Assembly: GCA_046582495.1 (NCBI GenBank)
Contig: JAYGEG010000160.1
Location: 62,001-126,000, forward strand
Reading direction: 5' to 3'
DNA from: TMED23 sp913054205
GTDB lineage: Bacteria; Pseudomonadota; Alphaproteobacteria; Rhodospirillales; UBA2165
DNA: 64,000 nucleotides
Shown: positions 53,605 to 62,980 of the stretch, piece after piece
Layout: every line of letters begins with the position of its first letter
How positions within the stretch are numbered: the first letter of the stretch is position 1
The notes under the pieces: generated by a model
Told to the model about the DNA's origin: nothing
The model's database searches: none
What the model saw: the letters and a program-made list of their open reading frames with translations, nothing else
Program-made: the position numbers and the translations under genes

Positions 53605-53631
53605 CCTGCGCCCTTAATTGGGTATGGTCAG

Positions 53632-54210
53632 TTATCGATCCATCTCATGATAGTCGGCATTAGGCATCATATCCAAACCATGCGCCATACGGTTGGTGTA
53701 ATTAAAGAAGGCAGCGGTATCGCAGATATCGAAAATGTCCTGCTCGGCAAAGCCTGCGCCGCGCAATGCATCTCGATCTGGATCGCCAATATCGTGCGGA
53801 TTTTCTGTCAGCTTCCAAACAAAATCCAACATTGTGCGGGTACGGTCATCAAGTTCGGCAACGCGGTAGTTCATCACCATCATTTCGCCGAGGTGTGGGT
53901 CGTCTGAAAGCTGGCGCACGGCCTGACCGTGAGCCACCAGGCAATAATAACACCGGTTGGCAGAGGAGACGACGACGGCAATCATTTCACGCTCAAGCTT
54001 GGTGAGGTTGCAGTCTTCTTCATCCAACATGAGTTTGTTGTAAAAGGCAGTGAAATTGCGAAACTTTTCGAGATTACCAGTATAGGCGCGCAGCACATTC
54101 GGCACCATGCCGAGCTTCTCTTCGCAGATCGCAAAATATTTTTTGGTGTCGTCGTCGAGGCTGTCTAAATCGGGCAGCGGTAATTTAATAATGTGATCTG
54201 GTTGCGGCAT
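53632..54210 (-). CDS. Peroxidase-related AhpD/CMD family protein
   Basis: A 192-residue helical protein with the AhpD thioredox motif RCYYCLVAHG (C87, C90, H94) and the lead-in LTKLEREMIAVVVS. The MVPNVLRAYTGNLEKF stretch is typical of the peroxidase-related family. Likely acts on peroxides with electrons from a thiol partner; the true reductant is unknown. It lies 12 bases after aroC and before ykgJ. Confidence 0.87.
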   Translation of the reverse strand: MPQPDHIIKLPLPDLDSLDDDTKKYFAICEEKLGMVPNVLRAYTGNLEKFRNFTAFYNKLMLDEEDCNLTKLEREMIAVVVSSANRCYYCLVAHGQAVRQLSDDPHLGEMMVMNYRVAELDDRTRTMLDFVWKLTENPHDIGDPDRDALRGAGFAEQDIFDICDTAAFFNYTNRMAHGLDMMPNADYHEMDR

Positions 54211-54222
54211 CTAACTACCCGC

Positions 54223-55293
54223 CTAACGACACTGTGCTTTGTGGCGCAACATATGATCGGCCAGCACGCAGGCAACCATGGCTTCGCCTACGGGGACGCC
54301 TCGAATGCCAACGCAAGGGTCGTGGCGGCCTTTGGTGGAAACCTCGGTTTCCTCGCCCGTCGTTGTGATCGTTCGCCGCGGCGTCGTGATCGAACTGGTT
54401 GGCTTGACGGCAAAGCGTGCGACGATGTCTTGCCCGGTGGAAATGCCGCCCAATATGCCGCCGGCATTATTGGAGAGGAAGGCTGGTCGTCCATCAACCA
54501 TGCGCATTTCATCAGCATTTTCTTCGCCGCTGAGTTCAGCAGCGCCAAAGCCCGCACCGATTTCTACACCTTTTGCAGCGTTAATGCTCATCAAACCTTT
54601 CGCGATATCAGCGTCCATTTTATCGTAAACCGGATTGCCGAGCCCGACAGGTACGCCGCGGGCAACAATTTCAATGACCGCACCAATCGAAGAGCCTTCC
54701 TTGCGGATGCCATCGAGGTAGCTTTCCCAGCTTTTTGCCATCTCTGCATCCGGGCACCAAAACGGGTTGTTGTCGATCTCTGCCCAATCCCATTTTTCGT
54801 GATCTATTTTATGCGGACCCATTTGTACAAGAGCGCCGCGCACGTCAATAGTTTCGCCTAAAACTTTGCGCGCGATGGCACCTGCGGCAACCCGGCTGGC
54901 GGTTTCGCGGGCGCTGGCGCGGCCGGATCCACGATAATCGCGGTTTCCATATTTCTGGTGATAGGTGTAATCCGCATGACCCGGACGATAGAGATCTTTG
55001 ATTTCTTCATAGTCTTTTGAGCGCTGATCAGTGTTCTCAATCAGCAAAGCGATTGGCGTGCCTGTGGTTTTACCTTCGAAAACACCAGACAGGATACGCA
55101 CTTGATCGGCTTCCTGGCGCTGCGTGGTAAAGCGCGATTGGCCTGGCTTGCGCTTATCAAGCCAGACTTGAATATCTTCTTCACTCAGCGGAATGTTGGG
55201 TGGTGTGCCATCGACAACACAGCCGATGGCTGGCCCATGGCTTTCGCCAAAAGTCGTGAATTGGAAGAGATGGCCGAAGCTATTTCCAGACAT
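54223..55293 (-). CDS. aroC: Chorismate synthase
   Basis: Last common step of aromatic amino-acid synthesis; converts EPSP to chorismate with reduced FMN. 356 residues. Signatures: GESHGPAIGCVVDGTPP at the N-terminus, RGSGRASARETASRVAAGAIA and GRHDPCVGIRGVPVGEAM at the C-terminus. 11 bases downstream of fabI on the same strand. Confidence 0.97.
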   Translation of the reverse strand: MSGNSFGHLFQFTTFGESHGPAIGCVVDGTPPNIPLSEEDIQVWLDKRKPGQSRFTTQRQEADQVRILSGVFEGKTTGTPIALLIENTDQRSKDYEEIKDLYRPGHADYTYHQKYGNRDYRGSGRASARETASRVAAGAIARKVLGETIDVRGALVQMGPHKIDHEKWDWAEIDNNPFWCPDAEMAKSWESYLDGIRKEGSSIGAVIEIVARGVPVGLGNPVYDKMDADIAKGLMSINAAKGVEIGAGFGAAELSGEENADEMRMVDGRPAFLSNNAGGILGGISTGQDIVARFAVKPTSSITTPRRTITTTGEETEVSTKGRHDPCVGIRGVPVGEAMVACVLADHMLRHKAQCR

Positions 55294-55304
55294 TGGTCAC
55301 CACC

Positions 55305-56129
55305 TTATTTTTCACGGTTATTAACGGTGAGGTCAGGTGCGTCAGGGGCTTTCATGCCGACAATGTTGTAGCCGCAATCAACATGATGAGTTTCACCGGT
55401 AACGCCAGATGAAAGATCACTTAAAAGATACATCCCAGCGCCGCCGACATCATCGTTGGACACATTGCGGCGAAGCGGTGAGTTATATTCGTTCCATTTG
55501 AGAATATAGCGAAAATCGCCGATTCCCGAGGCGGCCAGCGTTTTCATCGGACCCGCCGAGAGAGAGTTCACCCGAATATTTTGCCGGCCGAGGTCTTCTG
55601 CCAAATAGCGCACACTTGCCTCAAGCGCCGCTTTAGCAACACCCATGACATTGTAATGCGGCATAACGCGCTCGGAACCTGCATAGGTCAGCGTCAACAA
55701 TGCGCCGCCATCTGTCATCAAAGCCTGAGCCCGCTGCGCCAATGCGGTGAAGGAGTAACAGGAAATTTGCATCGTGCGCGTGAAGTTCTCAGCGGATGTA
55801 TTTAAATACTTGCCCGTCAATTCATCCTTGTCAGAAAAGGCGATGCCATGGAGCAGAAAGTCGAGCTTGCCCCATTTTTTCTCGATTTCAGCGAAAACCG
55901 CATCGACGCTACCTTCATCCGTAACGTCGCACGGCAGAACAATGTCTGATCCAACTGATTCGGCAAGCGGTGTCACACGCTTCAACAGCGCATCCCCTTG
56001 ATAGCTGAAGGCAAGCTCAGCCCCTTGATCGTGGGTTGCTTTGGCGATGTTCCAGGCGATTGACCGATTATTGGCAACGCCCATAATTAGTCCTTTTTTA
56101 CCCGCCATCAGGCCTGCTGAATTGTTCAT
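55305..56129 (-). CDS. fabI: Enoyl-[acyl-carrier-protein] reductase (NADH)
   Basis: Last reduction of the fatty-acid elongation cycle. SDR-type enzyme of 274 residues: IMGVANNRSIAWNIAKA cofactor loop, the active-site SYxxxxxK-type motif as YNVMGVAK (Tyr and Lys), and substrate loop SAGPMKTLAASGI. The FabI class is the triclosan-sensitive type. It begins the unit with aroC, the AhpD-like gene and ykgJ. Confidence 0.95.
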   Translation of the reverse strand: MNNSAGLMAGKKGLIMGVANNRSIAWNIAKATHDQGAELAFSYQGDALLKRVTPLAESVGSDIVLPCDVTDEGSVDAVFAEIEKKWGKLDFLLHGIAFSDKDELTGKYLNTSAENFTRTMQISCYSFTALAQRAQALMTDGGALLTLTYAGSERVMPHYNVMGVAKAALEASVRYLAEDLGRQNIRVNSLSAGPMKTLAASGIGDFRYILKWNEYNSPLRRNVSNDDVGGAGMYLLSDLSSGVTGETHHVDCGYNIVGMKAPDAPDLTVNNREK

Positions 56130-56380
56130 TGATCCCTCATAAGTCTTGGTGTTGTTGGTGGTCTATCGGTAACGCACCGGAAGCCACCGCACCATAGGTA
56201 AAAGTTAGTCGATGATCGATTAAAAGATTTAAAGCTTCGCTAAGAGATTAGGTTTATGCGGGGTTTATGCGGTTTCCTGCGCCTAAATGCAATGCAAAAC
56301 GGCAGAGTTTTTGGCTCTGCCGTATCACAATTTCTTACAAATAATTTCAGATTCGCCCAAGGGCGCAAATACCTTAGGGT
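56130..56380. other. Intergenic region with the terminator of the lipoprotein gene
   Basis: This 250-base gap holds the fabI promoter region and, at its far end, a terminator (56295-56322). GGTTTATGCGG occurs twice in tandem (about 56249-56271), a short direct repeat of unknown use. Confidence 0.4.
56295..56322 (-). terminator. Rho-independent terminator of the 17 kDa lipoprotein gene
   Basis: CGGCAGAG/CTCTGCCG stem (56300-56307, 56315-56322) with a 7-base loop, followed on the minus strand by TTTTGC. Confidence 0.8.
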
Positions 56381-56857
56381 TTAGTTGATGACCCTCCACG
56401 AACCGTCCGGTTGACGGCACGCCGTGCCTTTGACGACTTCCTTGCGGCCATCGACGGTAATTTCGTGTTCGTATTCTCGGCAGTATTCACCGGAGGCGAC
56501 TTGGGCCGTCCTGGTTGGGGTCACCCGTCCGGAGTGGCCCGTATTTGGGTTATTCCAGGTGGAAGCCTGACCATCTTTATTCTTTTCCAGCACCGTTTGT
56601 TGTGTTTGGTTGGCTTTCAGACGATCAACATCATCCAGCGCCTTGCCAAGTTGTCCGCCCGCAAAGGCACCGCCTAATGCGCCGATCGCGACGGCGGCCA
56701 ATTTACCTTTGCCGCTGCCGATTTGAGAGCCGGCAAGAGCGCCCAGGCCTGCTCCGATGATGGTGCCGAGCGTTTGTTTTTGACTGTTTTGATTCTCTGC
56801 GCAGGCCGTTAAAAACGTCGCCATGCTCAGAATAAGAATAAATTTAGAGGTTTTCAT
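56381..56857 (-). CDS. Glycine-zipper (17 kDa surface antigen type) lipoprotein
   Basis: 158 residues. A lipoprotein signal with lipobox LTAC (Cys19) is followed by a glycine-zipper pair of helices GTIIGAGLGALAGSQIGSGKGKLAAVAIGALGGAFAGGQLGKAL written here in pieces: GTIIGAGLGALAGSQIG, then AAVAIGALGGAFAGGQLGKAL. The C-terminal domain GEYCREYEHEITVDG...GTACRQPDGSW is the 17 kDa-antigen domain, with two Cys likely to pair. Outer-membrane anchored; found in many alphaproteobacteria as a stress or envelope lipoprotein. Confidence 0.88.
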   Translation of the reverse strand: MKTSKFILILSMATFLTACAENQNSQKQTLGTIIGAGLGALAGSQIGSGKGKLAAVAIGALGGAFAGGQLGKALDDVDRLKANQTQQTVLEKNKDGQASTWNNPNTGHSGRVTPTRTAQVASGEYCREYEHEITVDGRKEVVKGTACRQPDGSWRVIN

Positions 56858-56999
56858 CTTTTTCTATTCCTCACTCCAAGATTATAATACATATGTTCAG
56901 CTTGATTGATTAATCCATATTAACAGAATAAAAAGTGATTACCTGTGATATTCGTCAATATTAAGGCAATAAAATTAAACAAATAGGAAATTGCTAACA

Positions 57000-57617
57000 T
57001 TGGCTAACGAATTTGAACTCAACGACGATATAACGTTTGAAAAGGATGAACCCGTCGCTCTTTTTAACGAATGGCTGCGAAAAGCTGAAGAAAAAGAGCC
57101 GGTTAATCCAAATGCCTGCGCCGTTGCGACCGCCGATAGCCGCGGTAGGCCTTCTGTGCGGATGGTTCTGCTCAAAGGGATTGATGATCGAGGGTTTGTT
57201 TTTTATACTAATTCCGAAAGCCAAAAAGGCATAGAAATTGCCGAAAATCCCTATGTATCTTTATGCTTTTACTGGAAATCATTGGGGCGTGAGGTGCGCG
57301 TGGACGGGCCTGTCGAAAAGGTTAGCGTCGAAGAAGCAGACGCGTATTTTGCCAGTCGTGACCGCAGCAGCCAAATAGGCGCCTGGGCATCCAAACAATC
57401 GAGGCCGTTGGAAGGTCGGTTTGAGCTGGAAAAACGAATTGCCAAATTTACCGCAAAGTTTCACATCGGCTCGATTCCAAGGCCGGAATATTGGGAAGGC
57501 TACCGGGTGAAACATGAAAGAGTGGAATTTTGGGCGGAAAAGCGTTTTCGTCTTCATGATCGATTTGTCTATTGTCGAACGGTTGAGGGTTGGCAGACTG
57601 AGCGACTCTATCCATAA
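57000..57617 (+). CDS. pdxH: Pyridoxamine 5'-phosphate oxidase
   Basis: FMN enzyme making pyridoxal 5'-phosphate. About 205 residues. RPSVRMVLLKGIDDRGFVFYTNSES is the FMN-binding signature, and WGFRLHDRF-type residues are seen near the C-terminus as EFWAEKRFRLHDRFVY. No ATG fits the N-terminus; TTG at 57000 is used here because AGGA lies 11 bases before it, with TTG 56991 as an alternative. Its PLP product serves hemA and the aminotransferase later in the window. Confidence 0.92.
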   Translation: MANEFELNDDITFEKDEPVALFNEWLRKAEEKEPVNPNACAVATADSRGRPSVRMVLLKGIDDRGFVFYTNSESQKGIEIAENPYVSLCFYWKSLGREVRVDGPVEKVSVEEADAYFASRDRSSQIGAWASKQSRPLEGRFELEKRIAKFTAKFHIGSIPRPEYWEGYRVKHERVEFWAEKRFRLHDRFVYCRTVEGWQTERLYP

Positions 57618-57659
57618 TTACCAGCTATAATTATCTTGTTAATTGGGGGATAGGATAAG

Positions 57660-58601
57660 TTGAGCGACACTGAGAATAACTCAGAAGAAAATTCAAGAGA
57701 AAGCGGCGCAAATACAGCTAGATTAATGCGTTTGGCGACCTATGCCTCCGTGACGGTTGCGAGCATTCTCATCATTGTGAAGACAGGTGCCTGGTTTGCC
57801 ACAGAATCCGTCAGCCTATTGTCTTCGCTGGTTGATTCTTTGCTTGATGTGGGTGCCTCCGTTGTCAATTTGATCGCAGTTCATCATGCGCTCCAGCCGG
57901 CAGACCACGAACATCGTTTCGGCCACGGCAAAGCTGAAGCGCTGGCAGGGCTTGCGCAGGCCGCCTTTATTGCCGGCTCTGGCGCATTTCTATTGCTGGA
58001 ATCGGTCGATCGCTTTATTCAACCGCGCGAAATTACCAATAGCGAAACCGGCATTGTCGTCATGGTCATCGCAATCGTAATGACATTGCTGCTGGTTGGC
58101 TTTCAATCTTATGTCGTTAAAAAAACCGGATCGGTCGCGATTGGTGCCGATTCGCTACATTATCGGGCAGATATATTGGTCAATGTCGCCGTTATCGTCT
58201 CGCTGGTTCTTGCTGCCAATCTGCAGTGGCATATGGCGGATCCGATTTTTGCTATTTTAATTGTCCTCTATATGTCGATTGGCGCAATCAAAATCGCTCA
58301 ACAGTCGCTTGATGTTCTCATGGACAAAGAATTCCCGGATCAAGAACGTCGCCGCATCAAAGAAATTGCGGAAAGTCATGACCAGGTTTTGAACGTGCAT
58401 GACATGCGGACGCGGTCATCTGGCGCGACGTCTTTTATTCAATTCCACGCGGAAATGCCAAAACATATCTCTCTTGCTGAGGCACACGAAATTGCCGATG
58501 AAGTTATGTATATGGTCGAAGAAGCCTTTCCCAACACCGAAGTGCTTATTCACCAAGACCCGGAGGGTGTCGATGAACGCCGGGACGATGTTGAGGAATA
58601 A
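57660..58601 (+). CDS. Cation diffusion facilitator (FieF-like)
   Basis: Metal/proton antiporter of 313 residues with six membrane helices and a C-terminal cytoplasmic domain. The first metal site is in SLVDSLLDVGASVVNLIAV, and HEHRFGHGKAEALAGLAQA is the conserved helix 3 region. The second Asp pair is in GADSLHYRADILVNVAV. The C-terminal part ends with HDMRTRSSG and a short acidic tail. TTG start after a GGATAGGATA ribosome site. Metal specificity (Fe, Zn) is open. Confidence 0.92.
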   Translation: MSDTENNSEENSRESGANTARLMRLATYASVTVASILIIVKTGAWFATESVSLLSSLVDSLLDVGASVVNLIAVHHALQPADHEHRFGHGKAEALAGLAQAAFIAGSGAFLLLESVDRFIQPREITNSETGIVVMVIAIVMTLLLVGFQSYVVKKTGSVAIGADSLHYRADILVNVAVIVSLVLAANLQWHMADPIFAILIVLYMSIGAIKIAQQSLDVLMDKEFPDQERRRIKEIAESHDQVLNVHDMRTRSSGATSFIQFHAEMPKHISLAEAHEIADEVMYMVEEAFPNTEVLIHQDPEGVDERRDDVEE

Positions 58602-58733
58602 GTGTTTTCCGATAGAAATTTTCTAATTTTTAGGTCGATATCAAATTTCACTTATATTATAGTAGTTTAATGCGGTTGGCTTAGCCTAACCCAGTACGAT
58701 TGGCCCACTTTAACTGACTTAAAGGAAAAAATT

Positions 58734-59615
58734 ATGTCCTATAAGTCCATCCTTGTTCCGCTCAATGGAACTGACGCTGATAGCCGAGCATTAGCCTGTG
58801 CCTACAGGATCGCTCAAATCACAAATTGCCACATGAATGTCCTGCATGTCCAAGAGGATTCCAAAGAAGCCGTTCCCTTGCTCGGAGAGGGCATGTCGGG
58901 TGCCATGATCGAAGAAATGATCGATCTTGCAGATCGCGATTCAAACGAACGCTCCAATCATGCAAAACAAACATTTGATCAGTTTGTTGCTGACAAAGGG
59001 ATCAATGTTATTGAAGCTCCCAGCAGTCCGGAAGGTCTTAGCGCACCATCGGCTCATTGGGTGCATAGAGTGGGCAGAGAAGATGAGATCGTTTCGAGGG
59101 GTGGCCGGATTTCAGACATTACTGTCGTGGCGCGACCAAAATCGGAAACAGAGCGGCCATCATTGATGACCCTCCATGCCGCGATTTTTGAAACTGGTAA
59201 ACCCGTTCTCATTGTGCCGCCGGACATGCCGGCAGAAATGGGTAAGCGTATCTTAATTGCCTGGAACGGAACTTCAGAAGCCTCAGCCGCCGTTTTTGCT
59301 GCAATGCCGTTTTTGGAACGCGCTGAATCAATCACCGTGCTTACCGTGGAAACCGAAAAGGCGCTCAATCGTATCAGTAGCGAGGAGCTACTCAAAAACC
59401 TTGCCTGGCATGGCGTTTCTTCTGCAACCATTCAAAAAGTACCCACCAGTGCCGAAAGCGTTGGCGAGATTATCCTCAAACAATGTGCGCTGATGAATGC
59501 CGATCTCTTGGTGACCGGTGCCTACACCCATAGCCGCCTCATCCAGATAATTTTAGGCGGCGTGACCCGCCATATTATCGCTGAAGCAACAATTCCTATT
59601 CTGGCGGCTCATTAA
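58734..59615 (+). CDS. Tandem universal stress protein
   Basis: 293 residues with two USP domains (about 1-145 and 155-293). The first starts SYKSILVPLNGTDADSRALACAYRIAQ and the second GKRILIAWNGTSEASAAVFAAMPFLE. The C-terminal motif TGAYTHSRLIQIILGGVTRHI is close to the ATP-binding G-x-x-G...G-(S/T) loop. An inverted-repeat-like sequence (GGTTGGCTTAGCCTAACC, 58674-58691) lies upstream. Stress or growth-arrest role by family. Confidence 0.9.
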   Translation: MSYKSILVPLNGTDADSRALACAYRIAQITNCHMNVLHVQEDSKEAVPLLGEGMSGAMIEEMIDLADRDSNERSNHAKQTFDQFVADKGINVIEAPSSPEGLSAPSAHWVHRVGREDEIVSRGGRISDITVVARPKSETERPSLMTLHAAIFETGKPVLIVPPDMPAEMGKRILIAWNGTSEASAAVFAAMPFLERAESITVLTVETEKALNRISSEELLKNLAWHGVSSATIQKVPTSAESVGEIILKQCALMNADLLVTGAYTHSRLIQIILGGVTRHIIAEATIPILAAH

Positions 59616-60220
59616 CTGAACAAGTCTCCCTGCTTTTTTTCTTTTTTGGGCGGAGTGGCGATTTCTTCGGTTTCGATTCCTTCGTCTGGGTAGGGTGTTA
59701 GAAGTTTTGAAACATCTTCATAGGAATTGTCAGGCGACAGCCACGCAGCTTCATCGGCTTGGTCGAGTATGACCGGCATGCGGCTATGAATGTGGGCGAT
59801 GGACGGGCTCGGCGCGCAGGTGACAATCGTGAAAGTCTCGCCATCGACAAGGCCTGCCATCGAAATAAGGTTTCCGTCATTTGGTTGAATACGCGTTTTG
59901 ATCTTGAGATTGCCGTCTTTTCGCCATTCGTAATAGGCGGTCGCAGGGACAAGGCAGCGATTTTCGAGCAAGGGCTGAAACGTTCTCTTTTCGGCCAAGG
60001 TTTCCGAGCGTGCATTGATGATTGGCTTGTTATCCCAATCTACCTTGAGGCCCCAGCTCAGGGAGGCAATTTGGTTCGGGGCGGTGATGATGGGCACGCG
60101 GTTGGTTGGCCGCACCTCCGCCATTCTTCCAAATGTCTCCATGAGCGCAGCCCCGACTGAGATGTCAAATCTCAAAACCACTTCTTCGAAGGTGCCGTTA
60201 ATTTCGTAACGCGAGCACAT
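59612..60220 (-). CDS. SRAP domain protein (YedK/HMCES-like)
   Basis: 202-residue SOS response-associated peptidase. The catalytic Cys2 follows Met1 in MCSRYEIN, exactly where HMCES/YedK form a thiazolidine crosslink with abasic sites in single-stranded DNA. NARSETLAEKRTF and the RCLVPATAYYEWRKDG stretch, with active-site Glu, are also conserved. The stop overlaps the convergent usp stop. Start cannot be changed without losing Cys2. Confidence 0.95.
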   Translation of the reverse strand: MCSRYEINGTFEEVVLRFDISVGAALMETFGRMAEVRPTNRVPIITAPNQIASLSWGLKVDWDNKPIINARSETLAEKRTFQPLLENRCLVPATAYYEWRKDGNLKIKTRIQPNDGNLISMAGLVDGETFTIVTCAPSPSIAHIHSRMPVILDQADEAAWLSPDNSYEDVSKLLTPYPDEGIETEEIATPPKKEKKQGDLFS

Positions 60221-60281
60221 GTTTAATTTGATCCAAATCTATCTACTGGAAACTTAAGCTATTTTGGCCTAAAGCTTAAGG

Positions 60282-61022
60282 ATGGAAAAGGGAAGAAAAA
60301 CCGCAATCGTCACCGGCGCCAGCCGGGGGATCGGTCATGCGACTGCTACTTTATTTTTGGAACGCGGTTGGCGGGTGATCACCTGCTCCCGCGAAGATGC
60401 ACTGGAAGAATCTAGTTGGGACGAAAAATGGACATCCCATATTCCGGTTGATCTCGCAGATGCCGATAGTGTTGCCAATTTCATTGAACGTGCAAATGCG
60501 GAACTGGACGGTGAGCCATTGCATGCGTTGGTGAACAATGCCGGTATGTCGCCAAAGGCTGACAATCAAGAGCGGCTTGGTTGTTTGAACGGCGACATAG
60601 ACGCGTGGCGGGGGGTGTTCGAGCTCAATTTTTTTGCGCCGCTAAAACTCGGGCGCGGTTTTGCCACCGCACTTCGTAAAGGCCGGGGCGCGATTGTCAA
60701 CGTGACCTCAATCGCGGGCCATATGATCCATCCGTTTGCGGGTTCCGCTTATTCAAGTTCGAAGGCGGCGCTCTCAGCACTCACCCGTGAAATGGCAAAC
60801 GAATTTGCTGCCTTGGATGTCCGGGTCAATGCTGTATCGCCGGGCGAAATTTCGACCGAGATGATCCAGCCTGAGTACGAGATGTTAATCCCGCGCATTC
60901 CGCTCAACCGGATGGGGACGCCGGAAGATGTTGGCCGCACGATCTACTATTTGTGTTCGGAAGATTCAGAATATGTCACCGGAACCGAAATTTGGGTCAC
61001 CGGCGGCCAGCATATGTTTTAA
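60282..61022 (+). CDS. SDR family oxidoreductase
   Basis: Short-chain dehydrogenase of 246 residues. NAD(P) motif VTGASRGIGHATA, NNAGMSP, catalytic Ser in IVNVTSIAGHM and YSSSKAALS (Tyr, Lys). C-terminal GTEIWVTGGQHMF resembles quinone or 3-oxoacyl reductase-type members. Substrate unknown. It converges with the PadR-like gene with stops overlapping. Confidence 0.9.
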   Translation: MEKGRKTAIVTGASRGIGHATATLFLERGWRVITCSREDALEESSWDEKWTSHIPVDLADADSVANFIERANAELDGEPLHALVNNAGMSPKADNQERLGCLNGDIDAWRGVFELNFFAPLKLGRGFATALRKGRGAIVNVTSIAGHMIHPFAGSAYSSSKAALSALTREMANEFAALDVRVNAVSPGEISTEMIQPEYEMLIPRIPLNRMGTPEDVGRTIYYLCSEDSEYVTGTEIWVTGGQHMF

Positions 61023-61561
61023 TTTTCCAACTTCGATTTAAAGTCGGTCAGCCATTCAAGTCTTGATTCTAGCCGGCTGATATCATGGTCGAGCCAACCG
61101 GTGAGATGCCCTACATCGCCGTCATGATACTTACGTAAATCTTCGAAACGCGCGAGTTCAGATTCGCAAGCTTCCAGCATCAGATCAATTTGATTGGCTT
61201 GATCTCGGGAAGGCAATTGATGAAGAAAACGAAATTTTAGAGCGATGACCAATTCGTTGAGATCGCTGCTACCGGCGCGGATATTGGCACGCAGCAATGC
61301 ATCTAGGATCTCCTTTCCACTGCCCGTTATATGCAGGGTCGGGTTCGCTTCGTCGGCGTTCTCTTCGGCTTCCACCAAGCCTTCATAACGCAGGAGTTCA
61401 ATGGATTCGCCCATTAGCTCAAGCGATGGACCGGTGATACGGCTGACAAAATGGCGCACCGCATAGACGAGGTCGTCATAACTCAGAGGGTCAGCCGCCA
61501 GCGTTCCCAGCGCACAAAGCCTGACCGTCTCTCTCGGCGTTAATGTGTTGTCGGCATACAT
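61019..61561 (-). CDS. PadR-like protein with C-terminal helical domain
   Basis: 180-residue protein. The N-terminal 80 residues look like a winged-helix (LTPRETVRLCALGTLAADPLSYDDLVYAVRHF, then LRYEGLVEAE). The C-terminal half (FRFLHQLPSRDQANQIDLMLEACESELARF, WLDHDISRLESRLEWL) closely resembles the C-terminal helical domain of PadR/AphA regulators. A transcriptional role is inferred. It is 100 bases upstream of the hemA 3' end on the same strand. Confidence 0.65.
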   Translation of the reverse strand: MYADNTLTPRETVRLCALGTLAADPLSYDDLVYAVRHFVSRITGPSLELMGESIELLRYEGLVEAEENADEANPTLHITGSGKEILDALLRANIRAGSSDLNELVIALKFRFLHQLPSRDQANQIDLMLEACESELARFEDLRKYHDGDVGHLTGWLDHDISRLESRLEWLTDFKSKLEN

Positions 61562-61606
61562 AATCGGGAGCGATCATAGTGCCTAAGTGCTTGATAGGAA
61601 ATGGAT

Positions 61607-61637
61607 AAAAAAAGGGACATGCATCGGAGTACATGTC
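61607..61637 (-). terminator. Possible terminator of hemA
   Basis: GACATG/CATGTC stem (61616-61621, 61632-61637) with a 10-base loop, followed on the minus strand by CCCTTTTTTT, 25 bases past the hemA stop. The stem is short but the T tract is good. Confidence 0.6.
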
Positions 61638-61661
61638 GCTTTTGTCACAATAAATTAGTTT

Positions 61662-62873
61662 TTAAGCGGCTTGCTTTAGCCCCAACTGACTCCAGACTTT
61701 CACCAGTGAATCGACGAGATGGTCCATCAGTTCGTCGTTGTGAAGCGGCGTTGGTGTAAAACGAAGGCGTTCGGTGCCGCGCGGCACGGTTGGATAGTTG
61801 ATCGGCTGCACATAGACGCTGTAATTGAACAGCAATTCATCGCTGGCTTGTTTGCACAAGACTGGATCACCCACCATCACCGGCACAATATGAGTTTCAG
61901 ATGGCATAACCGGAATACCTGCATCGGTGAGGCGTTTTTTCAAAGTTGCTGCGCGTTCTTGGTGCTTCTCGCGCAATTCATTATGCTCTTTGACGTATTT
62001 GACGCTCGCCAATGCACCGGCAGCAACTGCGGGCGGCATTGACGACGAGAAAATAAAACCATCGCCAAAGGAGCGGACAAAATCGCACATGGATTCCGTT
62101 CCGGCAATATAACCGCCGACAACGCCAAATCCTTTGGCAAGAGTGCCTTGAATAATATCCAGGCGGTCCATCAAATTGTCGCGTTCCGCTACGCCGCCGC
62201 CATGTTCGCCGTAAAGGCCAACCGCGTGGACTTCATCGATAAAGGTGAGAGCGTTGTATTTATCCGCGAGATCGCAAATCTCTTTGATCGGCGCGATGTC
62301 ACCATCCATCGAATAGACGGATTCAAAGGCGATCATTTTTGGACGATCCGGGCCGACCTCTTTCAATTTTGCTTCGAGGTCTTCCAAATCATTATGTTTG
62401 AAGATCAATTTATCAGAGCGCGAATGTTTAATACCGGCGATCATCGAGTTGTGGTTGAGGGCATCTGAAATGATTACACAATCCGGCATCATTTGGCCGA
62501 TGGTGCTCAGCGCCGTTAAATTGGCAACATACCCAGACGTAAATATGAGACCGGCTTCCTTTTTGTGGAGTTCAGCGAGCTCTTGCTCAAGCAGGACATG
62601 ATAGTGGTTGGTACCGGAAATATTTCGAGTGCCACCAGCGCCCGCACCGCATTTGTCGAGAGCCTCATGCATCGCGTTCATGACGACAGGATTTTGACCC
62701 ATGCCCAAATAATCATTAGAGCACCAGACAGTAATATTTGCAGTTCCGTTGGCCTGATAGTTTTTGGCCGTCGGAAAATTACCGGCTTCACGTTCCAAAT
62801 CTGCGAAGACGCGATAATTGCCTTCGGCTTTCAGAGCAGCGACCTTATCTGCAAAAAATTGGTCGTAATTCAT
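61662..62873 (-). CDS. hemA: 5-aminolevulinate synthase
   Basis: PLP enzyme that condenses succinyl-CoA and glycine: the C4 (Shemin) route of heme synthesis that marks alphaproteobacteria. 403 residues. GAGGTRNISGTNHYH is at the glycine site, DEVHAVGLYG binds PLP and the Schiff-base lysine is in GTLAKGFGVVGGYIAG. The start is set at MNYDQFFADK because GGGAGA lies 8 bases upstream; the upstream ATG is too close to that site. Divergence elsewhere is normal. Confidence 0.96.
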   Translation of the reverse strand: MNYDQFFADKVAALKAEGNYRVFADLEREAGNFPTAKNYQANGTANITVWCSNDYLGMGQNPVVMNAMHEALDKCGAGAGGTRNISGTNHYHVLLEQELAELHKKEAGLIFTSGYVANLTALSTIGQMMPDCVIISDALNHNSMIAGIKHSRSDKLIFKHNDLEDLEAKLKEVGPDRPKMIAFESVYSMDGDIAPIKEICDLADKYNALTFIDEVHAVGLYGEHGGGVAERDNLMDRLDIIQGTLAKGFGVVGGYIAGTESMCDFVRSFGDGFIFSSSMPPAVAAGALASVKYVKEHNELREKHQERAATLKKRLTDAGIPVMPSETHIVPVMVGDPVLCKQASDELLFNYSVYVQPINYPTVPRGTERLRFTPTPLHNDELMDHLVDSLVKVWSQLGLKQAA

Positions 62874-62980
62874 GCTCATATTCTCCCAAAAACTCACGTT
62901 TCCTACTTTAGTTCATTCGAATGGAACTAATATAGCTAATAAATTGGTAAATCACTCGATATTTAACGGTTTATTTCAAA

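Noticed and set aside
54193..54861. A 222-codon plus-strand frame opposite aroC
   Set aside because: aroC is unmistakable on the minus strand. The plus frame mirrors its codon structure.
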